Made by a program: the position numbers and the translations under genes. From contig CAIJHZ010000099.1 in assembly GCA_903820565.1 (NCBI GenBank), forward strand, positions 1 through 33,714: a stretch of 33,714 bases of DNA, read 5' to 3'. The notes beneath the pieces were generated by a model. It searched no databases. It saw only the letters and a list, made by a program, of their open reading frames with translations, and was not told the origin of the DNA. The DNA comes from an uncultured Actinomycetes bacterium (lineage in GTDB: Bacteria; Actinomycetota; Actinomycetes; Nanopelagicales; Nanopelagicaceae). Within the stretch, counting starts at the first letter, position 1, and each line of letters opens with the position of its first letter. Shown one piece after another: positions 11,134 to 23,463 of this stretch.

Positions 11134-11787
11134 CTAGTTAGAAACAGTCACGCGTGTAATTGCAATTGTTTGGTTAGGCGTGCCATCGGCACCACCACCT
11201 TTTACCCCTGCACTTGCAATTGCTTTCACAATATCTAAACCTTGCGTGATCGTGCCCCAGATTGTGTAGTTAGCTCCAAGAGTTGTGTCTGCAAAGACTA
11301 AGAAGAATTGGCTTCCATTTGTTCCTGGACCTGAATTAGCCATTGCAACTGTTCCGGCTGGATAATTATTAATAGTTGCGACAGGTAAGTTTTCATCGCC
11401 ATATGTGAACCGTGGCCCACCACCACCGGTAGCTGTTGGATCCCCACACTGCAAAACATAAAGCCCTTGAGTAGTTAAACGATGACATAAAGAGTTATTG
11501 AAGTATCCACCCTTAGCCAAAGTTGCTAACTGAGTAATCGTAATTGGCGCCTTTGCTCCAACAGTTGTGACAACAATGTTTCCGCAATTTGTTTCGAAGG
11601 TAAATGTGCGAACTAATTTCTTTGGAAGTTTTTGAGCAGGTGCAACATCTTTTGGAGAGTGTCCCGTTGCTTTTGTTGGTGCACATTTGAGAGCTATAAC
11701 ATTCTGTGCCTTACCCTTTGCTTCAGCAAATGCAGTTGGCCCAAGCACTACGTTTATTGCCAGAATTGCAATAAGTGTGCGCTTCAC
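11134..11787 (-). CDS. Secreted cyclophilin-type peptidyl-prolyl cis-trans isomerase
   Basis: N-terminal signal sequence VKRTLIAILAINVVLGPTAFAEA; cyclophilin core FETNCGNIVVTT, GGYFNNSLCHRLTTQGLYVLQCGDPTATGGGGP, GTVAMANSGPGTNGSQFFLVFADT. GTG 11787 has GGGAG upstream; alternative ATG at 11805. Confidence 0.9.
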   Translation of the reverse strand: MKRTLIAILAINVVLGPTAFAEAKGKAQNVIALKCAPTKATGHSPKDVAPAQKLPKKLVRTFTFETNCGNIVVTTVGAKAPITITQLATLAKGGYFNNSLCHRLTTQGLYVLQCGDPTATGGGGPRFTYGDENLPVATINNYPAGTVAMANSGPGTNGSQFFLVFADTTLGANYTIWGTITQGLDIVKAIASAGVKGGGADGTPNQTIAITRVTVSN

Positions 11788-11844
11788 GGTGGCTCCCTTT
11801 GACATGTGTAAATGATAATTCTAAATCCTGTGAAAACCCTTAAT

Positions 11845-13395
11845 TTATTCCCATTCAATGGTGCCAGGCGGCTTGCTTGTTACATCTAAGACCACGCGAT
11901 TAACCTCGCGGACCTCGTTTGTTATGCGGGTAGAGATTTTCTCAAGAATTTCATAGGGAACACGGGACCAATCGGCGGTCATGGCATCTTCAGATGAGAC
12001 TGGACGCAGGACGATTGGGTGACCATAGGTGCGCCCATCGCCTTGCACTCCAACACTTCGTACATCTGCAAGCAAAACAACTGGGCACTGCCAAATCTCA
12101 CGATCAAGTCCAGCTAATTTCAATTCTGCGCGAGCTATTGCATCTGCTTCACGCAATAGATCTAAACGCTCTTGTGTCACCGAACCGATAATTCGAATAC
12201 CAAGCCCAGGTCCAGGAAAAGGTTGACGCCACACAATCTCTTCTGGCAGGCCAAGCTCTAATCCAACTTGACGAACTTCATCTTTAAACAATGTACGAAG
12301 TGGTTCAACCAAAGTGAACTGCAAATCATCTGGTAACCCTCCAACATTGTGATGCGACTTTATGTTTGCTGTTCCGGTTCCGCCACCTGATTCAACGACA
12401 TCTGGATACAAGGTTCCTTGAACTAAGAACTCAACTTCTCCCCCAGCTGCGATATCTCGTGCTGCTGCTTCAAAGGATCTAATAAATTCACGGCCAATTA
12501 TCTTTCGCTTTTCTTCAGGGTCTGTCACATCTTTGAGAGCATCTAGGAATTGAGTTTTCGCATCAATCACGACAAGCTGCACGCCGGTAGATGCAACAAA
12601 GTCACGCTCTACTTGTTCTGCTTCACCTTTGCGCAATAAACCATGATCGACAAACACACATGTCAGTTGATTACCAACTGCCTTTTGGATAATTGCTGCA
12701 GCGACGGCTGAATCAACACCACCTGAAAGTCCGCAAATAACTCTCTTGCTTCCAATAATTTCTCGTGCTTTTGCTATCTCTGTTTCTGCAATATTTGCCG
12801 TTGTCCATGTTGCATCGCACTTTGCAATATTGATGAGCCAATTGCGCAAAATTGCTTGACCATGCTCGCTGTGCAAAACCTCTGGATGAAACTGAACGCC
12901 AGCTAACTTTCCAGTTGCATCTTCAAAAGCTGCAATCGGCGTATCTTCGGTAACTGCACACACAGAAAATCCTGCAGGAGCTGTCGTAACAGCATCGCCA
13001 TGTGACATCCAAACTTTTTGCTGGGCTGGCAATCCCGTAAAAATCTTCGAACCTGGTTGAACAGTTGTTTCTGTGCGACCAAACTCTGATTTACCAGTCT
13101 GGCTAACAACACCGCCAAGGGCAGCTGCCATCGCTTGAAAGCCGTAACAAATTCCAAAGACCGGAATCCCTAGTGAAAATATTGCCGCGTCAATCGCAGG
13201 TGCATTTTCTGTGTACACACTGGAAGGCCCACCAGACAAAATAATTGCACTTGGATTTTTGGCTGTAACTTCAGAGGCAGTTATTGATGATGGAACGATT
13301 TCAGAGAAAACATTAGCTTCGCGAACCCGACGTGCAATTAATTGGGCGTACTGAGCACCAAAATCAACAACTAGGACTCCGTGCGATTCAGCCAC
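11845..13395 (-). CDS. guaA: GMP synthase (glutamine-hydrolysing)
   Basis: 516 aa; [61 protein letters not shown]-terminal [11 protein letters not shown]. Confidence 0.97.
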   Translation of the reverse strand: MAESHGVLVVDFGAQYAQLIARRVREANVFSEIVPSSITASEVTAKNPSAIILSGGPSSVYTENAPAIDAAIFSLGIPVFGICYGFQAMAAALGGVVSQTGKSEFGRTETTVQPGSKIFTGLPAQQKVWMSHGDAVTTAPAGFSVCAVTEDTPIAAFEDATGKLAGVQFHPEVLHSEHGQAILRNWLINIAKCDATWTTANIAETEIAKAREIIGSKRVICGLSGGVDSAVAAAIIQKAVGNQLTCVFVDHGLLRKGEAEQVERDFVASTGVQLVVIDAKTQFLDALKDVTDPEEKRKIIGREFIRSFEAAARDIAAGGEVEFLVQGTLYPDVVESGGGTGTANIKSHHNVGGLPDDLQFTLVEPLRTLFKDEVRQVGLELGLPEEIVWRQPFPGPGLGIRIIGSVTQERLDLLREADAIARAELKLAGLDREIWQCPVVLLADVRSVGVQGDGRTYGHPIVLRPVSSEDAMTADWSRVPYEILEKISTRITNEVREVNRVVLDVTSKPPGTIEWE

Positions 13396-14499
13396 GATGA
13401 ATAAGAACCTCTACGCGCTGGAACTCTTTCACATCTGAATAACCACACGTTGCCATTGCGCGACGAAGTGCACCGAATAAATTCATCGATCCATCTGAAG
13501 TATGTGATGGTCCGAGCAAGATCTCTTCAAGAGTTCCAACAGTTCCAACATTGACACGTTCGCCACGAGGTAAAACTGGGTGATGAGCTTCAGATCCCCA
13601 GTGCCAGCCAAGTCCAGGTGCTTCGATTGCCTTTGCAAGTGGTGAACCCATCATTACTGCGTCAGCACCACAAGCAATCGCTTTTGCGATGTCACCACTT
13701 CGGCCAACTGCGCCATCAGCAATCACATGAACATAACGTCCACCTGATTCATCAAGATATTCACGACGAGCAGATGCAACTTCAGCAACTGCTGATGCCA
13801 TGGGCACTTCGACACCTAAAACTTTACGCGTTGTGTGTGTAGCACCGCCACCAAATCCGACCAATACACCTGCAGCACCGGCACGCATTAAGTGCAATGC
13901 AGCTGTTGATGTTGCAACTCCACCGACAATGACGGGAACATCTAATTCGTAAATAAACTTCTTAAGGTTAAGCGCTTCGCCTTCAGGGGCAACATGTTCG
14001 GCAGAAACAGTTGTGCCACGAATTACAAATATATCTACGCCAGCTGCAATAACTGCCTTGTGGAACTCTGCTGTGCGAGCGGGTGATAGTGAAGCAGCAA
14101 CGGTTACGCCAGACTCACGAATTTGCTGAATACGATCCTTGATTAATTCTGGACGGATTGGAGCGCTATAAATTTCTTGCATGCGCTTAGTTGCATGCTT
14201 ATCTGGCATCGACGCAATTTCACCTAGTGGAATGCGTGGATCCTCATACCGCGTCCACAATCCCTCCAGGTTTAGTACTCCTAGTCCACCAAGCTTTCCA
14301 ATAGCGATAGCTGTTTCAGGTGAAACTACAGAATCCATTGGTGCTGCCATCATTGGTAGCTCAAATTTGTAGGCATCGATTTGCCACGCTGTGGAAACAT
14401 TTTCAGGATCGCGCGTACGACGGCTTGGGACAATTGCAATGTCATCAAATGAATATGCTGTTCTGGCACGTTTTCCAGGTGCAATTTCGATGTTATTCA

Positions 14500-14500
<1 letters not shown>
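13388..14500 (-). CDS. guaB3: GuaB3 family IMP dehydrogenase-related protein
   Basis: 370 aa; [53 protein letters not shown]; guaB-guaB3-guaA order typical of actinobacteria. Confidence 0.92.
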
Positions 14501-15648
<1,148 letters not shown>

Positions 15649-15659
15649 CTATCGGGGCT

Positions 15660-16538
15660 TTAGAGCCCTACTGCACGCTCAATTTCATTACAGGCATGGG
15701 TTAAATCCTGCGCAACCACAACATCTGCACATGTTTCACGATCCCACCCTGGTCCGCCCACGATGACTCGAGGGGCTGGACGCACTGCCGGGAGCTCGTT
15801 GAAAAATTTCGGGTCAGAATTCTGTTCAAGCTGGGCCCATAAAAATACAGCTGGTGGTGCGGTGCGATTAACCATTCCAGAAATCGCTTCAAGAGGAGTT
15901 CTGGCTCCTAAGAAAAATGTTTCAATTCCTTTTTCAGCTAAGGCCGCAGCTAGTGCATGTAATGCCAAACAATGGAGCTCTTCTCCGACCGAGGCAAGTA
16001 AAACTGGGTGAGAATTTACAGGTTCTTTAATATCTGAAACACCTTCACGGAGCAATCTCTTAATCATCTCTGAAAGCATGTGCTCTACTTCAATACCAGC
16101 ACCAGTTGCCGCCCACTCATCTCCGACTAAAAACAAAAGCGGGACAATGACTTCAGTCCACGATGCAATGACACCGCTGTCTACAATATCTTTGCGAAGT
16201 ACCGTTTCAATAAAACCCTTGTCCAATGATTTAGCTGCTCGATATAGTGAATTAACAACTTCTTCACGTACCTCAAAATCTTCGACTAAATCCTCAACTG
16301 ATAACAACCCCTTATGGGCCTTGGCCTTAATTGCAGCATCACACGGTGCAACTCCACTTGTGATCAAACGGCGCATCAGAATCAGTTTTGCTAAATCACT
16401 TGGGTGATAGCGTCGATGTTCGCCAGCTTCATGGGCCGAGGGGCCCAGCCCATATCGACGATCCCAGGTTCGAAGAGTCGCAGGTGCCACACCTATGCGG
16501 CGAGCAACCGCCGCTACAGTTAAAAGCTCCTCATCCAT
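15660..16538 (-). CDS. MerR-family regulator with C-terminal cobalamin-binding-like domain (CarH/LitR-like)
   Basis: 292 aa; N-terminal MerR HTH TVAAVARRIGVAPATLRTWDRRYGLGPSAHEAGEHRRY; C-terminal W142-x9-E152H153 and E187-L-H189, then VIVGGPGW, matching the CarH/LitR B12 photoreceptor signature. Confidence 0.85.
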   Translation of the reverse strand: MDEELLTVAAVARRIGVAPATLRTWDRRYGLGPSAHEAGEHRRYHPSDLAKLILMRRLITSGVAPCDAAIKAKAHKGLLSVEDLVEDFEVREEVVNSLYRAAKSLDKGFIETVLRKDIVDSGVIASWTEVIVPLLFLVGDEWAATGAGIEVEHMLSEMIKRLLREGVSDIKEPVNSHPVLLASVGEELHCLALHALAAALAEKGIETFFLGARTPLEAISGMVNRTAPPAVFLWAQLEQNSDPKFFNELPAVRPAPRVIVGGPGWDRETCADVVVAQDLTHACNEIERAVGL

Positions 16539-16613
16539 GGCTCAATCGTGGCGTGAAGTGGCCCAACTCACCACCTGAAAACGCCCTTTGAACAACTTTT
16601 GGAGCGTTGACAC

Positions 16614-16642
16614 TTGAACAACCTATGGCGCGGTTGTACAGT
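16614..16642 (+). promoter_or_regulatory. Candidate promoter for whiB: TTGAAC (16614-16619), 17 nt, TACAGT (16637-16642)
   Basis: -35/-10-like hexamers at 17-nt spacing; the predicted start site 7 nt after the -10 coincides with the ATG at 16649, suggesting a leaderless mRNA. Confidence 0.5.
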
Positions 16643-16648
16643 CAGGAC

Positions 16649-16951
16649 ATGGCTGAAACTTCACGTTTACCCCGTCCCGTTGCCGATGAATGGGAATGGC
16701 AGTACCAGGGTGTGTGCCGCGATCTTCCTTCCGAGATGTTTTTCCATCCAGATGGGGAACGCGGACCTCGGCGACGCAATCGTGAAAATACTGCAAAAGC
16801 TATTTGCGCATCATGTCCTGTAATCGCCGCATGCCGTGCGCACGCTCTTGCAGTGCAAGAGCCATATGGAATTTGGGGAGGCTTATCTGAGGATGATCGC
16901 CTTGCCATCATCGGAAAAGATATTAAGCCAGATATTTCGCACGCCTCGTAA
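16649..16951 (+). CDS. WhiB-family Fe-S transcriptional regulator
   Basis: MAETSRLPRPVADEWEWQYQGVCRDLPSEMFF...ICASCPVIAACRAHAL..PYGIWGGLSEDDR: four Cys (C...Cx2Cx5C) and the G(I)WGG motif. ATG 16649 preferred over the TTG at 16607. Confidence 0.93.
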   Translation: MAETSRLPRPVADEWEWQYQGVCRDLPSEMFFHPDGERGPRRRNRENTAKAICASCPVIAACRAHALAVQEPYGIWGGLSEDDRLAIIGKDIKPDISHAS

Positions 16952-16975
16952 TTTTCTTCCTCCTAAGAAGAATAG

Positions 16976-17011
16976 AAAAAGCCCCGCAGATAAAATCCGC
17001 GGGGCTTTTTT
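16976..17011. terminator. Bidirectional intrinsic terminator between convergent whiB and groEL
   Basis: AAAAAGCCCCGC agataaaatcc GCGGGGCTTTTTT: 7-bp GC stem (16981-16987 with 16999-17005) extended by A5/T5, with T-tracts on both strands. Confidence 0.93.
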
Positions 17012-17019
17012 CTTTTTAA

Positions 17020-18660
<1,641 letters not shown>

Positions 18661-18948
18661 TTACTTCTCGATTACAGCGAGAATGTCGCGAGCTGAAAGA
18701 ACAAGTAGATCTTCTCCACCGTGCTTGATTTCAGTTCCGCCGTACTTGCTGTAAAGAACTACATCGCCAACTTTGACATCCATTGGAACGCGCACGCCAT
18801 CATCAAAGCGACCTGGGCCTACTGCGATAACAGTGCCTTCCTGTGGCTTCTCTTTTGCTGTATCTGGAATAACAAGACCTGATGCTGTTGTTGTTTCAGC
18901 CTCATTTGTCTTGATAACGATGCGATCTTCTAGTGGCTTAATTGCCAT
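18661..18948 (-). CDS. groES: 10 kDa co-chaperonin
   Basis: 95 aa; [52 protein letters not shown] upstream. Confidence 0.98.
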   Translation of the reverse strand: MAIKPLEDRIVIKTNEAETTTASGLVIPDTAKEKPQEGTVIAVGPGRFDDGVRVPMDVKVGDVVLYSKYGGTEIKHGGEDLLVLSARDILAVIEK

Positions 18949-19001
18949 TGGGTTGACTCCTTCTAGTTTTTATAACGTGTTGATTCCTCGTGCGCCCCGA
19001 A

Positions 19002-19028
19002 TTAGCAGACTCGGGTCGTGAGTGCTAA
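19002..19028. promoter_or_regulatory. CIRCE operator (HrcA site) upstream of groES
   Basis: TTAGCAGAC-N9(TCGGGTCGT)-GAGTGCTAA against consensus TTAGCACTC-N9-GAGTGCTAA: right arm 9/9, left arm 7/9, spacer exactly 9 nt, about 54 nt upstream of the groES start. Confidence 0.85.
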
Positions 19029-19070
19029 CGCAAACTCTAGGCGTGCCATTCCCCTGCAGCAAATCGAGTT

Positions 19071-20102
19071 TTATAGGGAAACGGTCGTGACAGACAGGCT
19101 GGAATCAGCGTCAAAGGCCACTGGGCTGGGTGTGCGGCCGGCTGAAACCATAAGCGAGCCTAGGGCGGCGACCATGGCCCCGTTATCGGTGCAGAGACCT
19201 GGGCTTGGGATTCGCAGCTGAATCCCCGCCTTATCGCACCGTTGCTGGGCAACGGCTCGAAGTCGTGAATTTGCCGCTACCCCACCGGCAATTACAAGTG
19301 AATCAATACCAGTCTTCTTACATGCGGCAACTGCCTTTAAGAGCAGCACATCAACGATCGCTTCTTGGAATGAAGCTGCAACATCGGCTCGTGCATATTC
19401 AGGCGTTGCCTCTAAATATCTAGCAACGGCTGTTTTTAAACCTGAGAATGAAAAATCAAATGGCCGTGTTAGCCAATCATTGGAAGTTGTTAGTCCACGT
19501 GGAAATTCAATTGCAGTTGCACTTCCATCCTGTGCCAACTTATCAATGGCAGGACCACCCGGAAATCCCAACTTCATGACTCGAGCAATTTTGTCGAATG
19601 CTTCACCTGCTGCATCATCCATAGTTTCGCCAAGTTTTGTAATTGATCCAGTGATGTCATCTACTTGTAAAAGAGATGAATGCCCACCACTAACAAGTAA
19701 CGCAATTGTTGGTTCAAGTGGATTGATATGGGTTAAGGAATCGACAGAAACGTGGGCAGCTAAATGATTAACGGCATAAATTGGTTTGTTTAAACCAAGT
19801 GCAAGGCCTGCTGCTGATCCGACGCCAACTAATAGTGCACCAACTAATCCGGGTCCTCCAGTGACAGCAACTGCATCAATATCCTTTAGAGATAACTTAG
19901 AATCCTTCAGCGCCTGATGCAATGTCGGAATCATGGCTTCTAGATGGGCACGACTAGCAATTTCCGGGACGACTCCCCCAAAACGTGCATGTTCTTCCAC
20001 GCTAGATGCAATGACATTGGCAAGCAAAGTACGGCCACGGACTATTCCCACAGCTGTTTCATCACACGATGTTTCAATTCCTATGACAATTGGCTCACTC
20101 AT
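19071..20102 (-). CDS. tsaD: tRNA N6-threonylcarbamoyladenosine transferase subunit TsaD
   Basis: 343 aa; [50 protein letters not shown]. Confidence 0.97.
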   Translation of the reverse strand: MSEPIVIGIETSCDETAVGIVRGRTLLANVIASSVEEHARFGGVVPEIASRAHLEAMIPTLHQALKDSKLSLKDIDAVAVTGGPGLVGALLVGVGSAAGLALGLNKPIYAVNHLAAHVSVDSLTHINPLEPTIALLVSGGHSSLLQVDDITGSITKLGETMDDAAGEAFDKIARVMKLGFPGGPAIDKLAQDGSATAIEFPRGLTTSNDWLTRPFDFSFSGLKTAVARYLEATPEYARADVAASFQEAIVDVLLLKAVAACKKTGIDSLVIAGGVAANSRLRAVAQQRCDKAGIQLRIPSPGLCTDNGAMVAALGSLMVSAGRTPSPVAFDADSSLSVTTVSL

Positions 20103-20545
20103 GAAAGCTCCAATCGCATGACTTGCGCATCAAGACCAGCACCAAAATAATCTTTACGAACATTAAGTGTGGAGTACCCCAATGATTGATAGAGCCCAAT
20201 AGCTGCTGCGTTATCAACTTTTACTTCAAGCATCATCGCTGTTGATCCTTGAGCAGTGGCCCAATCCGTAATCAACGACATAAGCGCTTTTGCAATGCCT
20301 TTTCCGCGATGCTCAGGCACAACCCCCACAGTCAAAATGTCAGCCTCTACCGCCCCTGGTGCAAACACTCCTGCATAGCCAAGGATGTTTTGCTCTTCAT
20401 CTACGGCAACAACAAAGTGGCGGGTTGGAGTTGAAAACTCTTCTTTGTATTGGGTTGCAGACCATGGCGAGTAAGGGAAAAGTTCTTTATCAAGGGAAGC
20501 AAAAACCGGAAGATCAAAGGCGTTGGCTTCGCGGTAGATAGTCAT
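20099..20545 (-). CDS. rimI: Ribosomal-protein-alanine N-acetyltransferase (GNAT)
   Basis: 148 aa GNAT fold; [17 protein letters not shown] acetyl-CoA motif, [13 protein letters not shown]; sits between tsaB and tsaD. Confidence 0.92.
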   Translation of the reverse strand: MTIYREANAFDLPVFASLDKELFPYSPWSATQYKEEFSTPTRHFVVAVDEEQNILGYAGVFAPGAVEADILTVGVVPEHRGKGIAKALMSLITDWATAQGSTAMMLEVKVDNAAAIGLYQSLGYSTLNVRKDYFGAGLDAQVMRLELS

Positions 20546-21078
20546 AACCGATCCGCCGTTGCAACCGCATCTGGCCTGCGCAAATATATTGGCTCTGTGA
20601 TGTTTCCTGGCAAATTAACTAGTGCTTGCATGTCAGGAAATAGATCTGCATGGATTAAGGCACCTGAGACATCTGTGGGGAAATTTACTGCAGGTTCGCC
20701 AACGCGCATGCCATCTGTGTATCTAGCCCAGTAAACTTCTTTGCGTCGAGCATCAACGGTAATAATAAAATCTCTCTCGCTAATCTGGGCAGCGATTGCA
20801 TCTAGTGAACACACTCCACGAACTGGGATTTCGCGAGCCAATGCAAAACTTTGTGCAAATGCAATTCCAACTCTTAATCCCGTAAATGGTCCAGGGCCCA
20901 TACCAACTACAACTTCATCGACATCGCTAACTGCTAGTGCCTCTTGCACCAATGCAGGTAGAGATGGGCCATGAGCTGTTGCGCCATCTTTGTAACCAAT
21001 AAATACAACGCTATCACCATCAATGATGGCAACAGATGTTCGCGAAGTGGAAGTATCGATCGCTAGAACTTTACTCAT
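20542..21078 (-). CDS. tsaB: tRNA threonylcarbamoyladenosine biosynthesis protein TsaB
   Basis: 178 aa; VLAIDTSTSRTSVAII, VVGMGPGPFTGLRVGIAFAQSFA. Confidence 0.95.
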   Translation of the reverse strand: MSKVLAIDTSTSRTSVAIIDGDSVVFIGYKDGATAHGPSLPALVQEALAVSDVDEVVVGMGPGPFTGLRVGIAFAQSFALAREIPVRGVCSLDAIAAQISERDFIITVDARRKEVYWARYTDGMRVGEPAVNFPTDVSGALIHADLFPDMQALVNLPGNITEPIYLRRPDAVATADRL

Positions 21079-21509
21079 ATTGAAAACCCCACCCAGCGAT
21101 TCCCGACAGGCTTGATCTCCACTTTTCTAACTTCATCGTCACGATCAATTGTGATCTCTAATCGATCATCACTCAACCGTGCAGATTCTGCACCGCCCCA
21201 TTCGATCAATGTGATGGAACCTGCAATATCTAGGTCTAAATCATCAAGGTAAAGATTGGGGTTTTCTGAATCAATCAAGCGATACGCATCGACGTGAATA
21301 AATGGCACTCTAGCTTTGTGGACCCGTGAAATAACAAATGTAGGTGAAGTGATGCCTGTAATTCCTAGGCCCACACCAACACCTTGAGCTAAGACTGTTT
21401 TACCTGCACCGAGTGGGCCGTTTACAAGTACAAGATCGCCAGCTCGAAGATATCCCGACAGTTTTACTCCGAGATTAAGCATCTCTTCAGCGGTAGCAAT
21501 TGGGATCAC
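21075..21509 (-). CDS. tsaE: tRNA threonylcarbamoyladenosine biosynthesis ATPase TsaE
   Basis: 144 aa; LVLVNGPLGAGKTVLAQGVGVGLGI (Walker A), SPTFVISRVH, HVDAYRL, LIEWGG. Confidence 0.95.
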   Translation of the reverse strand: MIPIATAEEMLNLGVKLSGYLRAGDLVLVNGPLGAGKTVLAQGVGVGLGITGITSPTFVISRVHKARVPFIHVDAYRLIDSENPNLYLDDLDLDIAGSITLIEWGGAESARLSDDRLEITIDRDDEVRKVEIKPVGNRWVGFSI

Positions 21510-21522
21510 TTACTAAGGATAA

Positions 21523-21563
21523 AGTAAAAGCAGGGCCAGGATAACCTGGCCCTGCTTTTTACT
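21523..21563. terminator. Strong intrinsic terminator hairpin downstream of the secreted hydrolase gene
   Basis: AAAAGCAGGGCCAGG ATAA CCTGGCCCTGCTTTT: 15-bp perfect stem (21526-21540 with 21545-21559), 4-nt loop, T-tract on the plus strand and A-rich/T-tract symmetry on minus. Confidence 0.92.
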
Positions 21564-21586
21564 ACCCTCGACTTACTGAGAGCGAT

Positions 21587-23221
21587 TTATAGATTATCGC
21601 CGTATGACTTTAGGTAAGGGATAGAGATTCCCTTATCCATTGAGAGGTTGCCAGCTTTACGTACCGCTGTATTCAACGCTCCGCCTGTTGGAAGTTTTCC
21701 AGTGCTAGCAGCAGCCACCAATGTCTTCGCAACTAACACTAATTGTGCTGATGTGAAGTTACAGTGGTTTGTGCCCTGCGCGGCTGGAGTTGATGTAATT
21801 GGAGATCCAGCTGCATCAAACTTTGTGTAGTTTGCTGGAGTTGTATTCCAAAGCATCAATAGATTCTTTTGTGGTGTCTTGTAGGTACGAGTTGTCTGGT
21901 ATGCCTTGATTGCAGCAGCCTTATCAGCTGCGTACTGCTCAACATATAGGTCAACTACGCGTTGTGAGGCACCTGCAGGAGTAATTGGATCTGCAACGCC
22001 AACCATAAGAATCGTAGGAACATTAATCTTTCCTGTGTTGGTGTGAAGAGCCTTCATCTTTGCAATTGCAGCAGGGTTACCAACTGCGCGAGGCGCACCT
22101 GGGTTAGCTGTTGACAATGCTCCAAGAAGTGCATCAATTACTGTATTGCCAGAAAGAGCAGCATTGAAAATTACTCGCTCTGTATCAACACGTGCTGCGT
22201 AATCAGTCTTTGTGTTATCAAAGATTGCTCCGCCTGCTTGAAGCTCAACATCCTGTGTTGCAAGGATTGCAAGTGCTGCAGCATTTGTACCGTTCTCAAG
22301 AACTGCTAGCGCTGGGCTAACTGCTAATGGGAAGGTCAACTTCAAGGCACCATCTGGGCCTGAAATTGAGTCAAAGTGTGCAGATTGAGTTGGCAGACCT
22401 GACATTAAACCAAGCAGCAACAATGCGCTACGTGATGGGACACCAGCTGCTTGCAATGACTTGCCTGTTGCAGATGAAGTATCTGGCCATGCGCCACTTG
22501 ATAGGCCAGCTTGTAGCTTGCCCATAACTGTGAACACCTTAACTAGGTCTGCATAGGCCTCTGCATTTCCAGCTGCTCCAGCTGAGTAATTTCCAGCCTT
22601 AATAGTTGGATCAAAGAGAACCTTGATTCCCCAGAGGAAATCGCCAGCCATTGTTAATTCAGGTGCAACATTGTCTGCCATACACATTGGTGCAACAGCA
22701 GAAACTAGTCCAGGGTGCTTTTCAGCAAGACCCTGTGTGATAACTCCACCAAGTGATGATCCCCAGGCAATAACTTTTGTTGTTGTTGGGAACTGCTTCT
22801 TGAATGTGTCAATTAGCTCGACATTTGTCGCGATTGCTGAATCTGGATTCCACCCTTGACGAGCAAAACCTGAACCAACAATTGCAATGCCTTGGCTAAA
22901 GAAGTACTTAGCAACGTCAGCATTTCCACCCGGAACTGGCTCTGGAGTATTGGTGACTTTGTAACCACCAATTAGAGGAATTCCAACAGGAATGTCGATG
23001 TTGTAACGGTATCCGTGTGAGTACAAAGCAACTGTTCCGTTGAAGTTAGCTGGAACCTGCATTGCATATGGTGCGCCATCTGATGTAACACCAACACAAG
23101 ACTGAATTGGGCTCTTACCATCACACGCAGGTGCTGCATTAGCAACAGATGGTGCGGTGATTAGAACTGTTGTTACAAGTGCTGTAACTGAAAGAAGCGA
23201 AAGTAATCTTACTTTTTTCAT
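21587..23221 (-). CDS. Secreted alpha/beta hydrolase (serine esterase/peptidase-like)
   Basis: 544 aa; signal peptide MKKVRLLSLLSVTALVTTVLITAPSVANAAPA; nucleophile elbow AWGSSLGGVITQ (GxSxG), candidate acid VGVADPITP, candidate His GTNHCNF. Confidence 0.78.
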   Translation of the reverse strand: MKKVRLLSLLSVTALVTTVLITAPSVANAAPACDGKSPIQSCVGVTSDGAPYAMQVPANFNGTVALYSHGYRYNIDIPVGIPLIGGYKVTNTPEPVPGGNADVAKYFFSQGIAIVGSGFARQGWNPDSAIATNVELIDTFKKQFPTTTKVIAWGSSLGGVITQGLAEKHPGLVSAVAPMCMADNVAPELTMAGDFLWGIKVLFDPTIKAGNYSAGAAGNAEAYADLVKVFTVMGKLQAGLSSGAWPDTSSATGKSLQAAGVPSRSALLLLGLMSGLPTQSAHFDSISGPDGALKLTFPLAVSPALAVLENGTNAAALAILATQDVELQAGGAIFDNTKTDYAARVDTERVIFNAALSGNTVIDALLGALSTANPGAPRAVGNPAAIAKMKALHTNTGKINVPTILMVGVADPITPAGASQRVVDLYVEQYAADKAAAIKAYQTTRTYKTPQKNLLMLWNTTPANYTKFDAAGSPITSTPAAQGTNHCNFTSAQLVLVAKTLVAAASTGKLPTGGALNTAVRKAGNLSMDKGISIPYLKSYGDNL

Positions 23222-23463
23222 TAGTTAGGTAATCCCTTCGCTGGCATTGCAGGACGCTTGTATGTTGACTTAACAACAGCACCAGATCCTGAATCAGTTG
23301 TATAAGTAACATATGTACCGCCGATTGGAGCAAGATCACCAGTTGGTGCGTACTTTCCAACCCAATAGCCGGTTAGTCCAACGTGGCTTGTCTTTGAGTA
23401 TCCAGCTGGAACCAATGCAGAGTTTGCAAATGTTGCACCCTTGCTATCAATTGCTTCCATCAA
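23221..23463 (-). pseudogene. C-terminal fragment of the liv substrate-binding protein, in the -1 frame relative to the upstream part
   Basis: LMEAIDSKGATFANSALVPAGYSKTSHVGLTGYWVGKY... reads as the normal C-terminal end of a Leu/Ile/Val-binding protein and continues directly from ...AAGPNPTRKS of the adjacent ORF. Confidence 0.75.
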
